Of a stretch of 64,000 bases of DNA, positions 12,450 through 23,249 are shown one piece after another. Source of the stretch: Sphagnum compactum (taxonomy: Eukaryota > Bryophyta > Sphagnopsida > Sphagnales). Made by a program: the position numbers and the translations under genes. Below the pieces are notes generated by a model, which had not been told where the DNA came from, did no database searches, and worked only from the letters and a program-made list of their open reading frames with translations. The first letter of the stretch is position 1, and every line of letters begins with the position of its first letter. Where the stretch lies: contig OZ234495.1 of the NCBI GenBank assembly GCA_965153455.1, positions 16,612,875-16,676,874 of the forward strand, written 5' to 3'.

Positions 12450-12762
12450 GTAGCATTGGTCATCTTTTATCACTAGCAAAATAATTTCATCATTGTTTAT
12501 TAGGTCAATAATGATATTAACTACAGTATTTGGTAGTCAAGTGGGGATGAGCATCAATTGAGGCACACTCAACAAGACAAGAAGGACTTCACTTACCACT
12601 TGGAGTGTGTTCTTTTCATTGTGGAGACTTAGTGTAGTAGCATGGGTCATCTTTTGTCAATAGCAAAAGAATTTCATCATTGTTTATTAGGTGCATATGA
12701 CATTAACTACAGTATTTAGTAGCATGATCAATGAGCATTAATGTAGGCACACTCAACAAGAA
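12450..12762. repeat. Tandem duplication, ~186-bp period
   Basis: Two copies of a block running GTAGCAT(T/G)GGTCATCTTT, AATTTCATCATTGTTTATTA, ATTAACTACAGTATTT and AGGCACACTCAACAAGA begin at about 12450 and 12637. They are roughly 85-90% alike. No coding frame is conserved. Confidence 0.65.
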
Positions 12763-13554
12763 GAAAGCTTCTCTAATAATTCTGGCTCTCATCACAAAGA
12801 GATTATTTTTGTAGAGAAAAATTAGGGTTAGTACAGAACATAGTTTGCTAATCATGAGTGGTTTGCATGAAAAAAAATCTAACGAAATGATTTCCCAATT
12901 TACTATAGACTACATAAATGTCCAGATACTTAAATGCACACATAATTTGTCAACTAAAACCAAATTCAATTATTAAAGTTATCCATAAAGTCAGGCGAAT
13001 AGGGGGCGAGAGCAGCCAGTTTCGGCATAATTGGGCATCAAATGCTTAATTGGGAATGAAATTTTACAAAGACGAAATAACTGGGACCCAAACTAGTTTT
13101 CCCACCAATTTTGGTGGTAAACTGAGTTTCATCCCCTCTTTGCTTTTCCCTGAGCGCCTTCACTGCTGCTACCTCTACTATAGTTACTCTCGAACCTTGT
13201 GCGTTAAATGCTGAGTTTCAGCATTTCATACTGAGATTTAATAAAATTTCCTTACTTTGCGGATACCACTCAAAGAGGGGATAGTGGGTGAAAGCAGAGA
13301 GAATCTATCTATGAAGCAGCGAAGGTAGTTTGTTTGTTTTGTTTTGTTTGTAGCAATGAGATCCACTGAACCGGGATGCTTCAGATCACATTCTTGGTCT
13401 CTTTGGAAAGCTCTCAAGGAGGAGGGGGGTGTGTGTGGGCTTGGTTCCATGACGTTTGGACTTGCAGTGCAAAAGTTCTTGAATATTGAATGATATCTTC
13501 ACTGAAAATTAAATTAAATCGTAGCTAAAACTTTCGGATGAATTGAAATGTGCC

Positions 13555-13760
13555 TTTGGTGTTGTTGGAAAGATCTTGATGAGCAGGATTTAATGGAATT
13601 TATTCGGTAAGATTTGGATTCAGAATGTGAGAGATATTATTTTTAAGTGATTTCTGCCGCTGAAAATTCAAAAAAATTCAAAAAAACCAGGTTTTTGGAA
13701 GGAAAAACCAGTTGAGGACGTGGTAACACACACTTGGGCGCAACGGCACAGGCCACACTA
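13555..13760. repeat. Dispersed repeat, related to 45370-45575
   Basis: The order TTGGAAAGATCTTGATGAG, GGTAAGATTTGGA, GAGAGATATTATTTTTAAGT, ATTTCTGCCGCTGAAAATT and ACAGGCCACACTA matches, with many changes, the block at 45370-45575. Both lie in otherwise unassigned DNA. Element type unknown. Confidence 0.4.
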
Positions 13761-14429
13761 GCGGGGGATGAAAGAGAAGGTGACTTCACAGATAACTGTA
13801 TTATTCAACCCCTTTTATGAATCCATCAGCTTCCTTTCAAAAATGGTCTCTTCTTAACCATGGTAAAGGTACCCAGTGAAGTTTGGCCTCCCTGAGAGGA
13901 TGATACCTTGTTTTGTGGAATTTTGGTCGAGGGTGTAGGGCCGGTGTCTTGCATGTTAGGGTCACATTTGAACGCTGATCTGTGGCATAAGGATCCCACT
14001 TAATGGAAAATCAGGTGTAATGTGCATGCTATGCTTTGCACCAGGTAACGACCCTTGGGTTGGGTGCTCTTCTCAAGGCCCATGGTTTGCACAGGAGCCC
14101 TTAGTCAGCGAAGGCCACCACCATAGGGCCTTACTTTACGCTAGGGAATAGTGCCCTCCAGGCTTACCCTAGTGCCTCAGTGGGAGGCAGAATTCGCCTT
14201 AGGCAATGGACGCCCAATTAGGCATGTTTTCTTCTGCCAGGAAGTGGGCAGCAATGTTCTTCTTTCCCCAAAAATTGGGAATTTTCTGGATTTTTTTTCG
14301 AGTGTAAATTTCACTAATTCTGCTAAATTTTTGGGAAAAATCAAAAGATTTTCCATCATGTCACAAAAAAAAAAACAAAAAACAAAAACCCTAGTGGCCA
14401 GGCCAGGAGAGGACCTTTAGCACGTGGGA
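13761..14429. other. Intergenic DNA, nothing recognised
   Basis: Moderate GC. The 89-codon frame at 14151-14420 has no recognised domain and overlaps a minus-strand frame, so neither is supported. Confidence 0.35.
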
Positions 14430-14660
14430 CGATGACATGGACTGTCAGTTCATCTAGAACTGGTTTATAAATGCCTTCCTGAAACCGTGCGTGGACCGAT
14501 TGCTTATCCGTTTGTCGGTCGGCGGCTATTTTCATCCAAGTGGATGGCATTCGGTTCGGCGCTTTGGAAACTGTGAATTCTCACTCTCATGCGGATGAAG
14601 AGAGAGAGGCTTTGTCGCTATTCCATCCGTCGCGAGAGTCCTAGTGCATTAACGCGTCGC
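14430..14660. other. CpG-rich island without a recognised gene
   Basis: CpG dinucleotides cluster here (CCGTGCGTGG, TCGGTCGGCGGC, CATCCGTCGCGAG, AACGCGTCGCAC) whereas the neighbouring DNA is CpG-poor. This could be a promoter or first exon of an unseen gene, or a younger insertion not yet depleted of CpG. No exon could be supported. Confidence 0.25.
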
Positions 14661-14888
14661 ACAGAGTTAGTCAACAAGTTGTAATGCGGACTGGCCAGTA
14701 ATGACTGCCCTCCCAAAAACAGCAACTTATTGGAAAATTCACATAACAAACAAAACAGTCGATTGTGTGCATAAATAGCGTGGCCAGTGTGAACCTCTTT
14801 TTTGACCTTTTCTCAATGAGGCCCTCTCTCAAAGTGACTATATTTAAATACTTGTAGGTCAAATTTAACTAACTTAGAGGCCTCAATC

Positions 14889-15154
14889 ATAAACTCCATA
14901 TATGTGTTCAAAATTGGCCTATCTATAGGTTAAATTTGGACTCTCATAGATCTTTGATTTAAAGCATTACCCCAAATGGCTTCTTCTTCACAAATAGGTC
15001 CACAATGGCAATATAGAGCCACCTCAGAAACTCCATATATGTATATTCATAATTGGCCTATCTATAGGTTAAATTTGGACTCTCATAGATCTCGATTTAG
15101 AGCATCTCCCAAATGGCTTCTTCACAAATGGGTCCACAATGGCAATGTAGTGCC
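14889..15154. repeat. Tandem duplication, ~130-bp period
   Basis: Two copies share AAACTCCATATATGT, ATTGGCCTATCTATAGGTTA, TTGGACTCTCATAGATCT and GTCCACAATGGCAAT. They start near 14889 and 15024 and are about 90% alike. Confidence 0.7.
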
Positions 15155-18100
15155 ACCACATGTGTGTGGCGTGACCACATGAGCACACCCCAGTTGTGGA
15201 CCACACACTCAAGTGACTCAACAACATCAACATTCCATGCCAAGCTTGACACTTTTGGTGGAGGATATTGAGTGAGGGAGAAGAGGACATAGGACCTTAC
15301 AAAAGTAGTCAATTGTCATTGACCATGTGAACATGTTGTTTCATGTGGATTTTGGCTTTTATAAGCATGACGATACCAAAACCCAATGTTCCAATAGCTA
15401 CAAGATCAACAAAATGAAAAAACATTGTGGTAGAAGAAGAAGAGTAGTTGTAATCTAATCTTACACATCTTGCCAAATGTTATTAAAAGAAATAGAAAAA
15501 ATAGTCAAGCATTTCGGGAGCGGATTATTACACATTACAAGAACAATCCATTTACAATTGTGGAGAAAGCCCAACTAGAAGGATGATGCACCTTTAGGTT
15601 TGTTAAATGGTATGCGGTAAAAGGATTAATTGTTTGCCAAGTTTACAACGAATTGCAACTATCAAGTTGTTTAACCAATGCAACATTTCCAATAAAGTTA
15701 CATTGCACAAAACACTAAAACTTTACAAATCTAAAAATATGTGCATTTGTTTTCATACATTATTGGTTGATCTTGCAAGACACACCTCATTGGGTATATA
15801 TTAAGGAAAATAATCCCATGAAGAGAAAGGTTCCCAAAGTTTTTTAAAGCTTGGAAAAACATGTAAATTTTTTGGAAGCTAATGTAAATTTCATGAAGAA
15901 TTTTAAAATGTTCAAAGTTGTGACATTGCTTATAAGGCATGTATATAGCCAAGGATGAACAAAAGAATGTCAAATTCAAAGCATGTGATTTTAGAGAAAA
16001 AATGAAAGCTATAGTAAACATGACAACTATTACTTTGAAGAAAACTTCCATCATGGATGACCAATGTGTGTTTGCACTCTTTACAATCCCAAAAGACAAG
16101 GTGCTAAATGAAGAAGCTTAAAAGTAGTTAAAATTTGAAGAACTTGGAAAATTGTGACAAAGTTTCATTAACTGCTTGGCTTTTACAATCACACCACTTT
16201 CTATGATGTTTACATTTTTCCTAACACCTACAATGACAATCCCCACATGTGTGATGCCTACACTCTTTTCAACACTTGCAATGACATCCCCACCTTCATC
16301 AAAGCCCCCATTTGCAAATGTTTCAACATTTGCAAATGCCTGAAACAACATAATTCAAAAAAAATGCAACATTCAAATAAAGGGTGCCATTTTGAGTGAC
16401 ACCATATTCATAGATAACAACTTGAAACAAGGTAAAATAAATGGTAATTATCCATTGAATCCAATATTACAAAACATGTTGTCATATTGTTACACATTCC
16501 ATTCAACATTGAGTGTTTCCATCAATGATGGATGGAATGTGAGTGAAATACATAATGGAATCAGTAGTCCAAAAATGGGGTGCAATTCACTAACCTAAAT
16601 CAGTATGGGACTTTCAAAGTGAAATAGGTTTGCTTCACTTAATTAATCACTTCACCTTAGTTAAAGTTATGTCACTATAAGGTCACTATGTAATATCATG
16701 TTTCATTGTTAATTGACATAATTCGTTACTAATTGAAGTAATTCAATGTAATTATAATAATAAAATATGTTATTGCTTTAAATATTTTAAATTATTATAC
16801 CACACATTATTCTACCTTAAACTATTATAGGCTATTTTACCTTAGGTTATTTTAAGTTATTTCACCGTAAGTTATTTTAAGTTATGATACCCTAAACTAT
16901 TTTTGCTATTAGTTTGAATTTAAGAATTTTGCTAATGGAAGATCATGATACACCTATAGGTATGAATTTGATGTAACATGGCTACTATTTTTTCTAACTT
17001 CAAGATAAAATGGCATTTTCATTACTATTCTTTTAGGTATTGGTCATTTTTTGTTGTGCATCAATGGTGTTATTCCTACTTCATGCAACCTTCAATAGTT
17101 ATGTTGTGATATATATCACCTTGAGCAAATTAATGTGTGTGCATTTATTGGGGCAAAAATTCCAAAGGTCTAGTTTCCTATAACATGGAAAATGGCATAA
17201 GTGTTTTTAATAAACATGTGTAACATGAACATGTTGGTGAATAAGAAGTGGGCCTTATATACTTGGGGGCAACAATAACAAGTTTCTAAAGCTATTGAAG
17301 AACAAAATAAACACAAAAAGAAGAAAGGTATGCTTCTATCGTAAATTACAAGGGGGTAGATTCAAGCTAATAAGAGCCTCAACACCCCTTAGTGATTATT
17401 TATTCCAAATTTTTCTTAAGATATCCTAAGAATATTCTATTTGTAAACTAGAAAAAAATCATAAAAAATTTTGTATGACCCAAAAAGATGTTTTACTATA
17501 CTATTATGTAGATTTATGTTTTAAAATTTTGGCCAAAGATATTTCATTTAAAAATTATTTAAGAGTCCATTAAACAACAAAAATCATTAATTATAGTGCG
17601 TGAATAATGTTTTTGAAAACTTTATTTCATTAAATTCATTCCAAATCATTCCACATGTTTCCATAATATATTTGAAACATTATTACGTTTACAACATTAG
17701 TATATTTTTGCCACTGAAACATGAAAAAACAAACATTAATTACACATCTATTGGTTCATTTTAGCTTGAATGTACCCAAGGTTTTTGGGAGTAAAAATAC
17801 TTATCTAAATAATGACCTTGTTCAAGGGGCAATCATGGTTGGGGTATACAAAAGGATTGTCTCACCTCAAAATCATTGTCAAAACATTACTTTGAATGTT
17901 CACTACATTTACCAAATTGTTTATTAATTATTTTTTTATAATTCTTTTGATAGTCACATATTTGTTGATTAAAATGGTTGTGCTTTTATTTCTTTAAATG
18001 GTTTTAACATGTCCTTAATTGTTTTATCAAAATACAATTCAAAAATTGTATCCTACTTTGCAATTTTATTTTAAAAAATTAGTAAATAATAATAATATTT

Positions 18101-18600
18101 GTTCAAATTGCTTCACATGTTAACCACAATTAGAATAAAATATGTTTTACATGTTGGCATAGTTTTTTTTAATTACAAAACATTAGTCATTAAATTATGT
18201 GGAATTGATGTTATAATCTTGAATTTTTTCATTACCAATTCTATAGTAATTCGAATGGTCATATTAAATTGTTAATGATTAGGTTCCATTCCAAAAATTT
18301 GGAAAGAAATATAGGAGAGTGGATATGAAAAAAAAACATTATTTGATTTTTTAAATTACAACTTTGGCACTCCAAATGAAAGACTATCATTTTGGAAATG
18401 TCTTAAAATCATGCATTTCTTTTTCGTATATACTTCAATCAGACATCCAAAATTTGTTCAATTCATTTTTAACACATTCTCCCACATGTATTTAATGTTT
18501 AACATTTCAAAACATTGATTTTGCCGTAGGACTTAGGACATAAGAAACATGATAATCCTTGTTTTTATTGTGATATCCTAGTCATGATCAGATTAAACAA
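15155..18600. other. AT-rich intergenic DNA, mostly unassigned
   Basis: No gene recognised. Frames such as 15731-16099 (minus) and 15939-16121 (plus) show no known domain. At 16800-16915 a unit of about 22-24 bp of the type TACCTTAAGTTATTTTAAGTTA repeats four to five times. The rest has no visible structure. Confidence 0.4.
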
Positions 18601-18619
18601 GCATTTTTAGATGATATTT

Positions 18620-20260
18620 CCTTTTACATTATGAAAAGTTACTACCCTTTGTTTTAAGTTGAAAACCCTCGGCTTAGGCAATTAATCTTGTTTCAACATC
18701 CCAAAGTTGTATTTCCTTCTTGGCATAAATTCAAACCCATAAGGGAAACCTATGTTTTTATAACTTTGGCTACTTTTGTCACATGTACTACTAACTTTCA
18801 CTTGTGGATGTCACATGCATGATATGATACATCTGCAATGGTAGTTAGTTTTATTAATCACGCATGGTAGCTAGTTCATATGAAAACAATTGAATTGTTT
18901 AAAGTTCAAAATACCACAAGTGTTAATATGGCTGAACATGTGAAGGCTTTCTAGGATCTTTTGGTTTGTTGGACAATATCATGTCACTTGTGTCAAGAAT
19001 AAGGGCTCCAACCTAGCCTCCCTTACCACAACCCTAATATCAATAATCAATTTTTTTCCATTGAAACATATCACTCCTTTTATTGATTTTTGTTTAAGGC
19101 ATGTTATGTCCAAGGCGGCATAGTATGCCACTAATGACTCCAAAATATGTAGTGGTGTGGCTAAGGCGAACTTGAAGCAAGCCCAAGTTGCTTTGCAAAA
19201 AACTAGCACTTGGACAAAAAAGTTTGCAAAAGGCTTGCAAGAATGGAAAAATGTTTACATTTGTGTTAGCCTTCCTACCAAAATACTCAAGACACATGTC
19301 AAGACACATTTTGCTTCACAAGTCATTATTTTCCAAGAGACTTCCAATACATGGATTTTATTTCCATTTGTTATGGGTGGTAGGCATAAGCTTATTTGTC
19401 TTCATGAATGGGCAATCATACTTGGGCAATAACAAAGTTAATTGATGAAACCTTAAAATGCCCATGGATAAACAATGTGTGTTGAATCAAATTCAAAATT
19501 ATTGGTTCCTTTCATATGTTCTAATATTTGCATTTTCTTTGAACACTACCATGAAAGTTGAGATGCAACAAGTCCAATTTGAAGTCCATTTTCAAATTCA
19601 CTCAAGGCAATTTTCAATTGGAATTGGTCTACTTCAAGCTCAAGATGTTGACCCAAGTTATCCCAACGCATTTTCTTGCTTTTATTATCTCTTTCCTTCC
19701 TATCAAAGTTCATAACATGCTAGCAATCATGTTAGATCCTCAATTCAAAAGCATTAAAGTTGAGTTTGTTGGGAATGATGCAATGACACAAGGTATTACA
19801 AAAGAATATGATCAAAAAATTGCCTTACCCATGCTCTTACATTTGTACTTCCACTTGAATCATGTGAATGCATCTATTAGCCTTGAAAATCATTTAAACA
19901 TAATTGATTTTTTTGGTTAGCATGTTTTTAATGAACATACAATTTCCTCTATTTGAAAAAAACAAGAAATAGTTATTTTTGTTGCTTGTGTGTGAACTCT
20001 GAAAAATATGAAAATTTTCACGTGTTGGCTAGCACACAAAACTAAATCCCCAACTATTTCTTTCTTGGCACACCAAGTGTTAGCTAGGGATTGTGAGGTC
20101 TTAAATTGAGACCAAGAGAATTTTCAACATTGCAAGTGTAATCACAAATCTTGCTTAATCCAAACTTGGAACATCACTTTTTGATGATCATCAATAATTG
20201 GCCCAACAATGTTAATGAGGGGTGTTTAGGAATTAAGGAGTTTTTTTGGCTAGTTTCTTG
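18620..20260 (+). pseudogene. hAT-family transposase, broken copy
   Basis: A reading frame starting at about 18993 gives GSNLASLTTTLISII, HVMSKAA, a stop at about 19119, YATNDSKICSG and ALQKTSTWTKK. After frame changes it continues into LDPQFKS..EFVGNDAMTQ (about 19735-19800) and EYDQKIALPMLL. Near 20120-20180 another frame reads IETKRIFNIAS, matching the C-terminal hATC dimerisation region. The same blocks occur in the better-preserved element at 37778-40937, which supports the family call. Several stops and frameshifts make it inactive. No terminal inverted repeats were found around it, so the copy looks truncated. Confidence 0.65.
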
Positions 20261-21761
20261 AATCATGAAGAAATTTTGATTGATAAAAACGAGATCATCA
20301 TTGAAAAAGAAGATTTCTTTGAAGATAATGCATAAAATCAATATTTCCTAACATTTTTCATGCCTATTCTTTCTTTGGCAACCAACAAAGTAGGTATTCA
20401 ATAAACCTTGATTGTGATTTTTTTCTTGCTATTGTGGGCTTGGATAATGTTTGTTGTGCATGGGTTGTTTTTTTTTTTCATGTTTAATAATAGTTGAAAA
20501 AGAACTAATTGAGTTTTAATTGAAAAATCTGTGCTTTCAAGTACAATAGCAATTATGTGAATGCTTTGATTATGTGTTTTATAAACCCAAACAAAAATCA
20601 TCTTAAAAAAAAGTGAACAATAAGCAAGTTTATTGAACCTAAATACTTACAAGAAATAGCAAATTCAAGAAGGAAACAACAATTTATGGTTACAACAAGT
20701 GATTCCTTATATTTAGTATTTCTTCTATTCCAATGATTTTGACAAAGTTTGGGAATGTGATTAGTGTGGTGCTCAAGCTATGTAGGCATCGAAATGAAGT
20801 ATGTATGCTGGAGACCATTTTCAATTGTGTTCTTGCAACATTTAACTAATGTAATTCATGTTGTAATCATGAGTTATAGGTGAGGAGTTAGAGTTGATGT
20901 AGGATATAAGAGCTTGTGGGTGAAGAATCACAATATGAATTTGTGTCTTTCCATGGTTGGGAGGAGAGCTTATCTTGTAAAAAACTAAAAAAAATAAAAA
21001 TAAAATTCATCCAACTACACTTTATATTAACAAATAAAATTGTGATGTATTACATCAATATAATTATTTTGTTTATATAATTGATATGTGTGCTCAAGCA
21101 AATAAAAACCCATTTTTATTCCTTCATATTCTTTCTTGATTTTTTCCTTCCTTCATTTTCTTTTGGAATGTATGTATTGTTGATTGCAATATAGTTATTC
21201 TTGTGCACAATTCATGTTCACCAAAACATGTTATGATGTTTATGTACAATTTTCTGAATATAACAAATAATATAAGATATTCACATTTTATGACAATGAA
21301 AAACAAAATTAGAAACCAAGATTAGGCAAAGAACCATTAAGAAAAAACAAGCCAAAAATTGGTTAAAACTAGTCCCGTCTAGTCCTGAAATCAAAGGTTC
21401 CAAGTAGTTATGAAAATAGCAAACTGGATACCAACAACTCAAAAAAAAAAACCAAAAAAAAACCAAAACCAATGATTTCAATTTTGTCAAAAAATAATAA
21501 TAAAATAGAACCAAAGGTCCTCCTCTACACAAAAATATAAATAAATAAAAATTGGAACTAAAGGTTTGGCTTAAAAGCCAAAACTAGCCAACACTAATTT
21601 AAACCAAAGTTGGGCAAGTAGTTCAAATAAACATATTTACGAATGCTAATACTAGGATTGACATTAGAATAAGCCCCTTTGGTATAACCTTGTAGCATTC
21701 TGTGAGAATAAGGGTATATGTCCCTTATATTCATCACATGGGCTATGGATGATACCTTAAA
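20261..21761. other. AT-rich intergenic DNA, nothing recognised
   Basis: Low-complexity A/T-rich stretches (for example the poly-A tract around 21440-21470) and short chance frames only. Confidence 0.4.
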
Positions 21762-22283
21762 TGTCTAGGGAGTAGTCCAAAGGAAATGATGAATGTATCT
21801 AAAGATCTTAAGAACAGTCAATGTGGCATGTTTGATATGTTGTGTGCATCAAGGAAATTAGAAGGGACTATCTGACAGACTATGTATGTGCGGAAGAAAG
21901 TATTGTTATAGGCGCTCTCAAGAATGGGGTTTCTAAAAATATTATTGGGTTTTATGGAGAAAAATTGTTGAATTGTTTTATGCCTCATTGTTCTTTGTCC
22001 AACTTCCAAAGGGAAAAATTTGGGAAACTGAAATCAGATGGAGTTGGGGTTTTGTTGTTGAGCAGCCACATTCATGACCAGTTGGCTTTTGAGAGAAGAT
22101 CAATAGTGATTTGGGGATCCCTTGAGGTCTAAAGTCTTATGTTATATTATTAGGATTTGTAAGATAAAAGGTTCGGTGATTCAGGAATATTGTTGATTTT
22201 CTGCCCATATTGGATAATTATGTTGTCACTTTATTAGAACACATTGCTTTTATAAACGATTATATAATTAGAACACCCTTCCC
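21762..22283 (+). repeat. 5' LTR, main part
   Basis: Homologous to 29530-30058 at roughly 80-85%. Shared stretches include CAATGTGGCATGTTTGATAT, GATGGAGTTGGGGTTTTGTT, AGCAGCCACATTCATGACCA, TTAGAACACATTGCTT and AGAACACCCTTCCC. It stops at CCC 22283, where a foldback element intervenes. The last few LTR bases resume at about 23098-23105, directly before the primer binding site. Confidence 0.8.
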
Positions 22284-23097
22284 GTCAAGGTTGTGAAAAT
22301 GGATGTGATGTGCCCATTTTGTGTCGAACATCATGTCGACGTTTCTGTTGACACATTCGTCACATCCATTAGGATTGACACATGGAAATTTTTCATTAAA
22401 CTCAAGATGACCTCATTATGCATGGTGATCAAAAACAAATTCAATCACCACAATGGGTGATGGAAAATTTTTGGTCACCCACTTTTTGTTGCCAAAATTG
22501 GCCAACGAATTTTTTGATCTGCCCGAAATTTTTTAGCCTTTCGATCAAGAATGGCCATTGATCCAATGACTAAAAACATTTGGCCTTGCCCAAAACAATT
22601 CGGGCGTTGGCCAAAAAATTTAGTTGCCAAATTGGGCGACTAAAAAAATTTTGTCACCACAATTGATGACCAAAATTTTTTGGTCGGCCAAGATGGCAAC
22701 CGAGAAATTCAAGTAATGACCAAATTGTTTTTCAGCCATTAGATCAATGGCCACTCTTGATTGAACAACGAAATTTTTTTGGGACAGGTCCCAAATTCTA
22801 TTTTGAGCTACCCAAAAAATTTGATCGCTGACTGTGGCGACTGTAAGTAGGTGACCAAATTTTTTCAATCACCCACTGTGGTAACCGAAAGTTAGCGACC
22901 AAATTTATTGTTTGGATCACCACAACATTTACGACAACCAAATAATGTTATTTTTAATCGCCCCTAATTGCTTTTTGGGCAACTCGATGTCATTTTGACC
23001 TAGGTTGACTATACACTAACATGATGCAGGGCTACCTCTGCATCCAAATGCGTCCATCACATCATAATGGACACACAAACACAGTGACAACACTACC
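22284..23097. mobile_element. Nested foldback (long inverted repeat) element in the 5' LTR
   Basis: About 814 bp interrupt the LTR between CCCTTCCC and CTTTT; the 3' LTR has no such insert. The inside folds on itself. The left part, 22423 to about 22600 (TGGTGATCAAAAAC, GGGTGATGGAAAATTTTTGG, GATCAAGAATGGCCATTGAT), is an imperfect reverse complement of about 22700-22922 (ATCAATGGCCACTCTTGAT, CCAAATTTTTTCAATCACCC, GGATCACCA). The sequence is built from repeated AATTTTTTGGTC/GCC motifs. No coding frame was found. The flanks CCCTTCCC and ACCTCCC might be an eroded target duplication. Family unknown. Confidence 0.6.
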
Positions 23098-23105
23098 TCC
23101 CTTTT

Positions 23106-23117
23106 CGGTATTAGAGT
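23106..23117 (+). other. Retrotransposon primer binding site (initiator tRNA-Met type)
   Basis: CGGTATTAGAGT matches the usual plant retrotransposon site TGGTATCAGAGC at 9 of 12 bases, and all three differences are C/T transitions. Its position right after the 5' LTR fits minus-strand priming. Confidence 0.7.
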
Positions 23118-23249
23118 ATAGCGATTCCCAAGACCTATAAGTACTTGTAGATGGTGTGTTTAACTTGTGTTGATGTCTCCAGGAAAATAATATGTCGAAA
23201 TTTAGTGATGAAAAGTTGGTTGCAGAAACTCAAAAATTTGATGAAAAGC

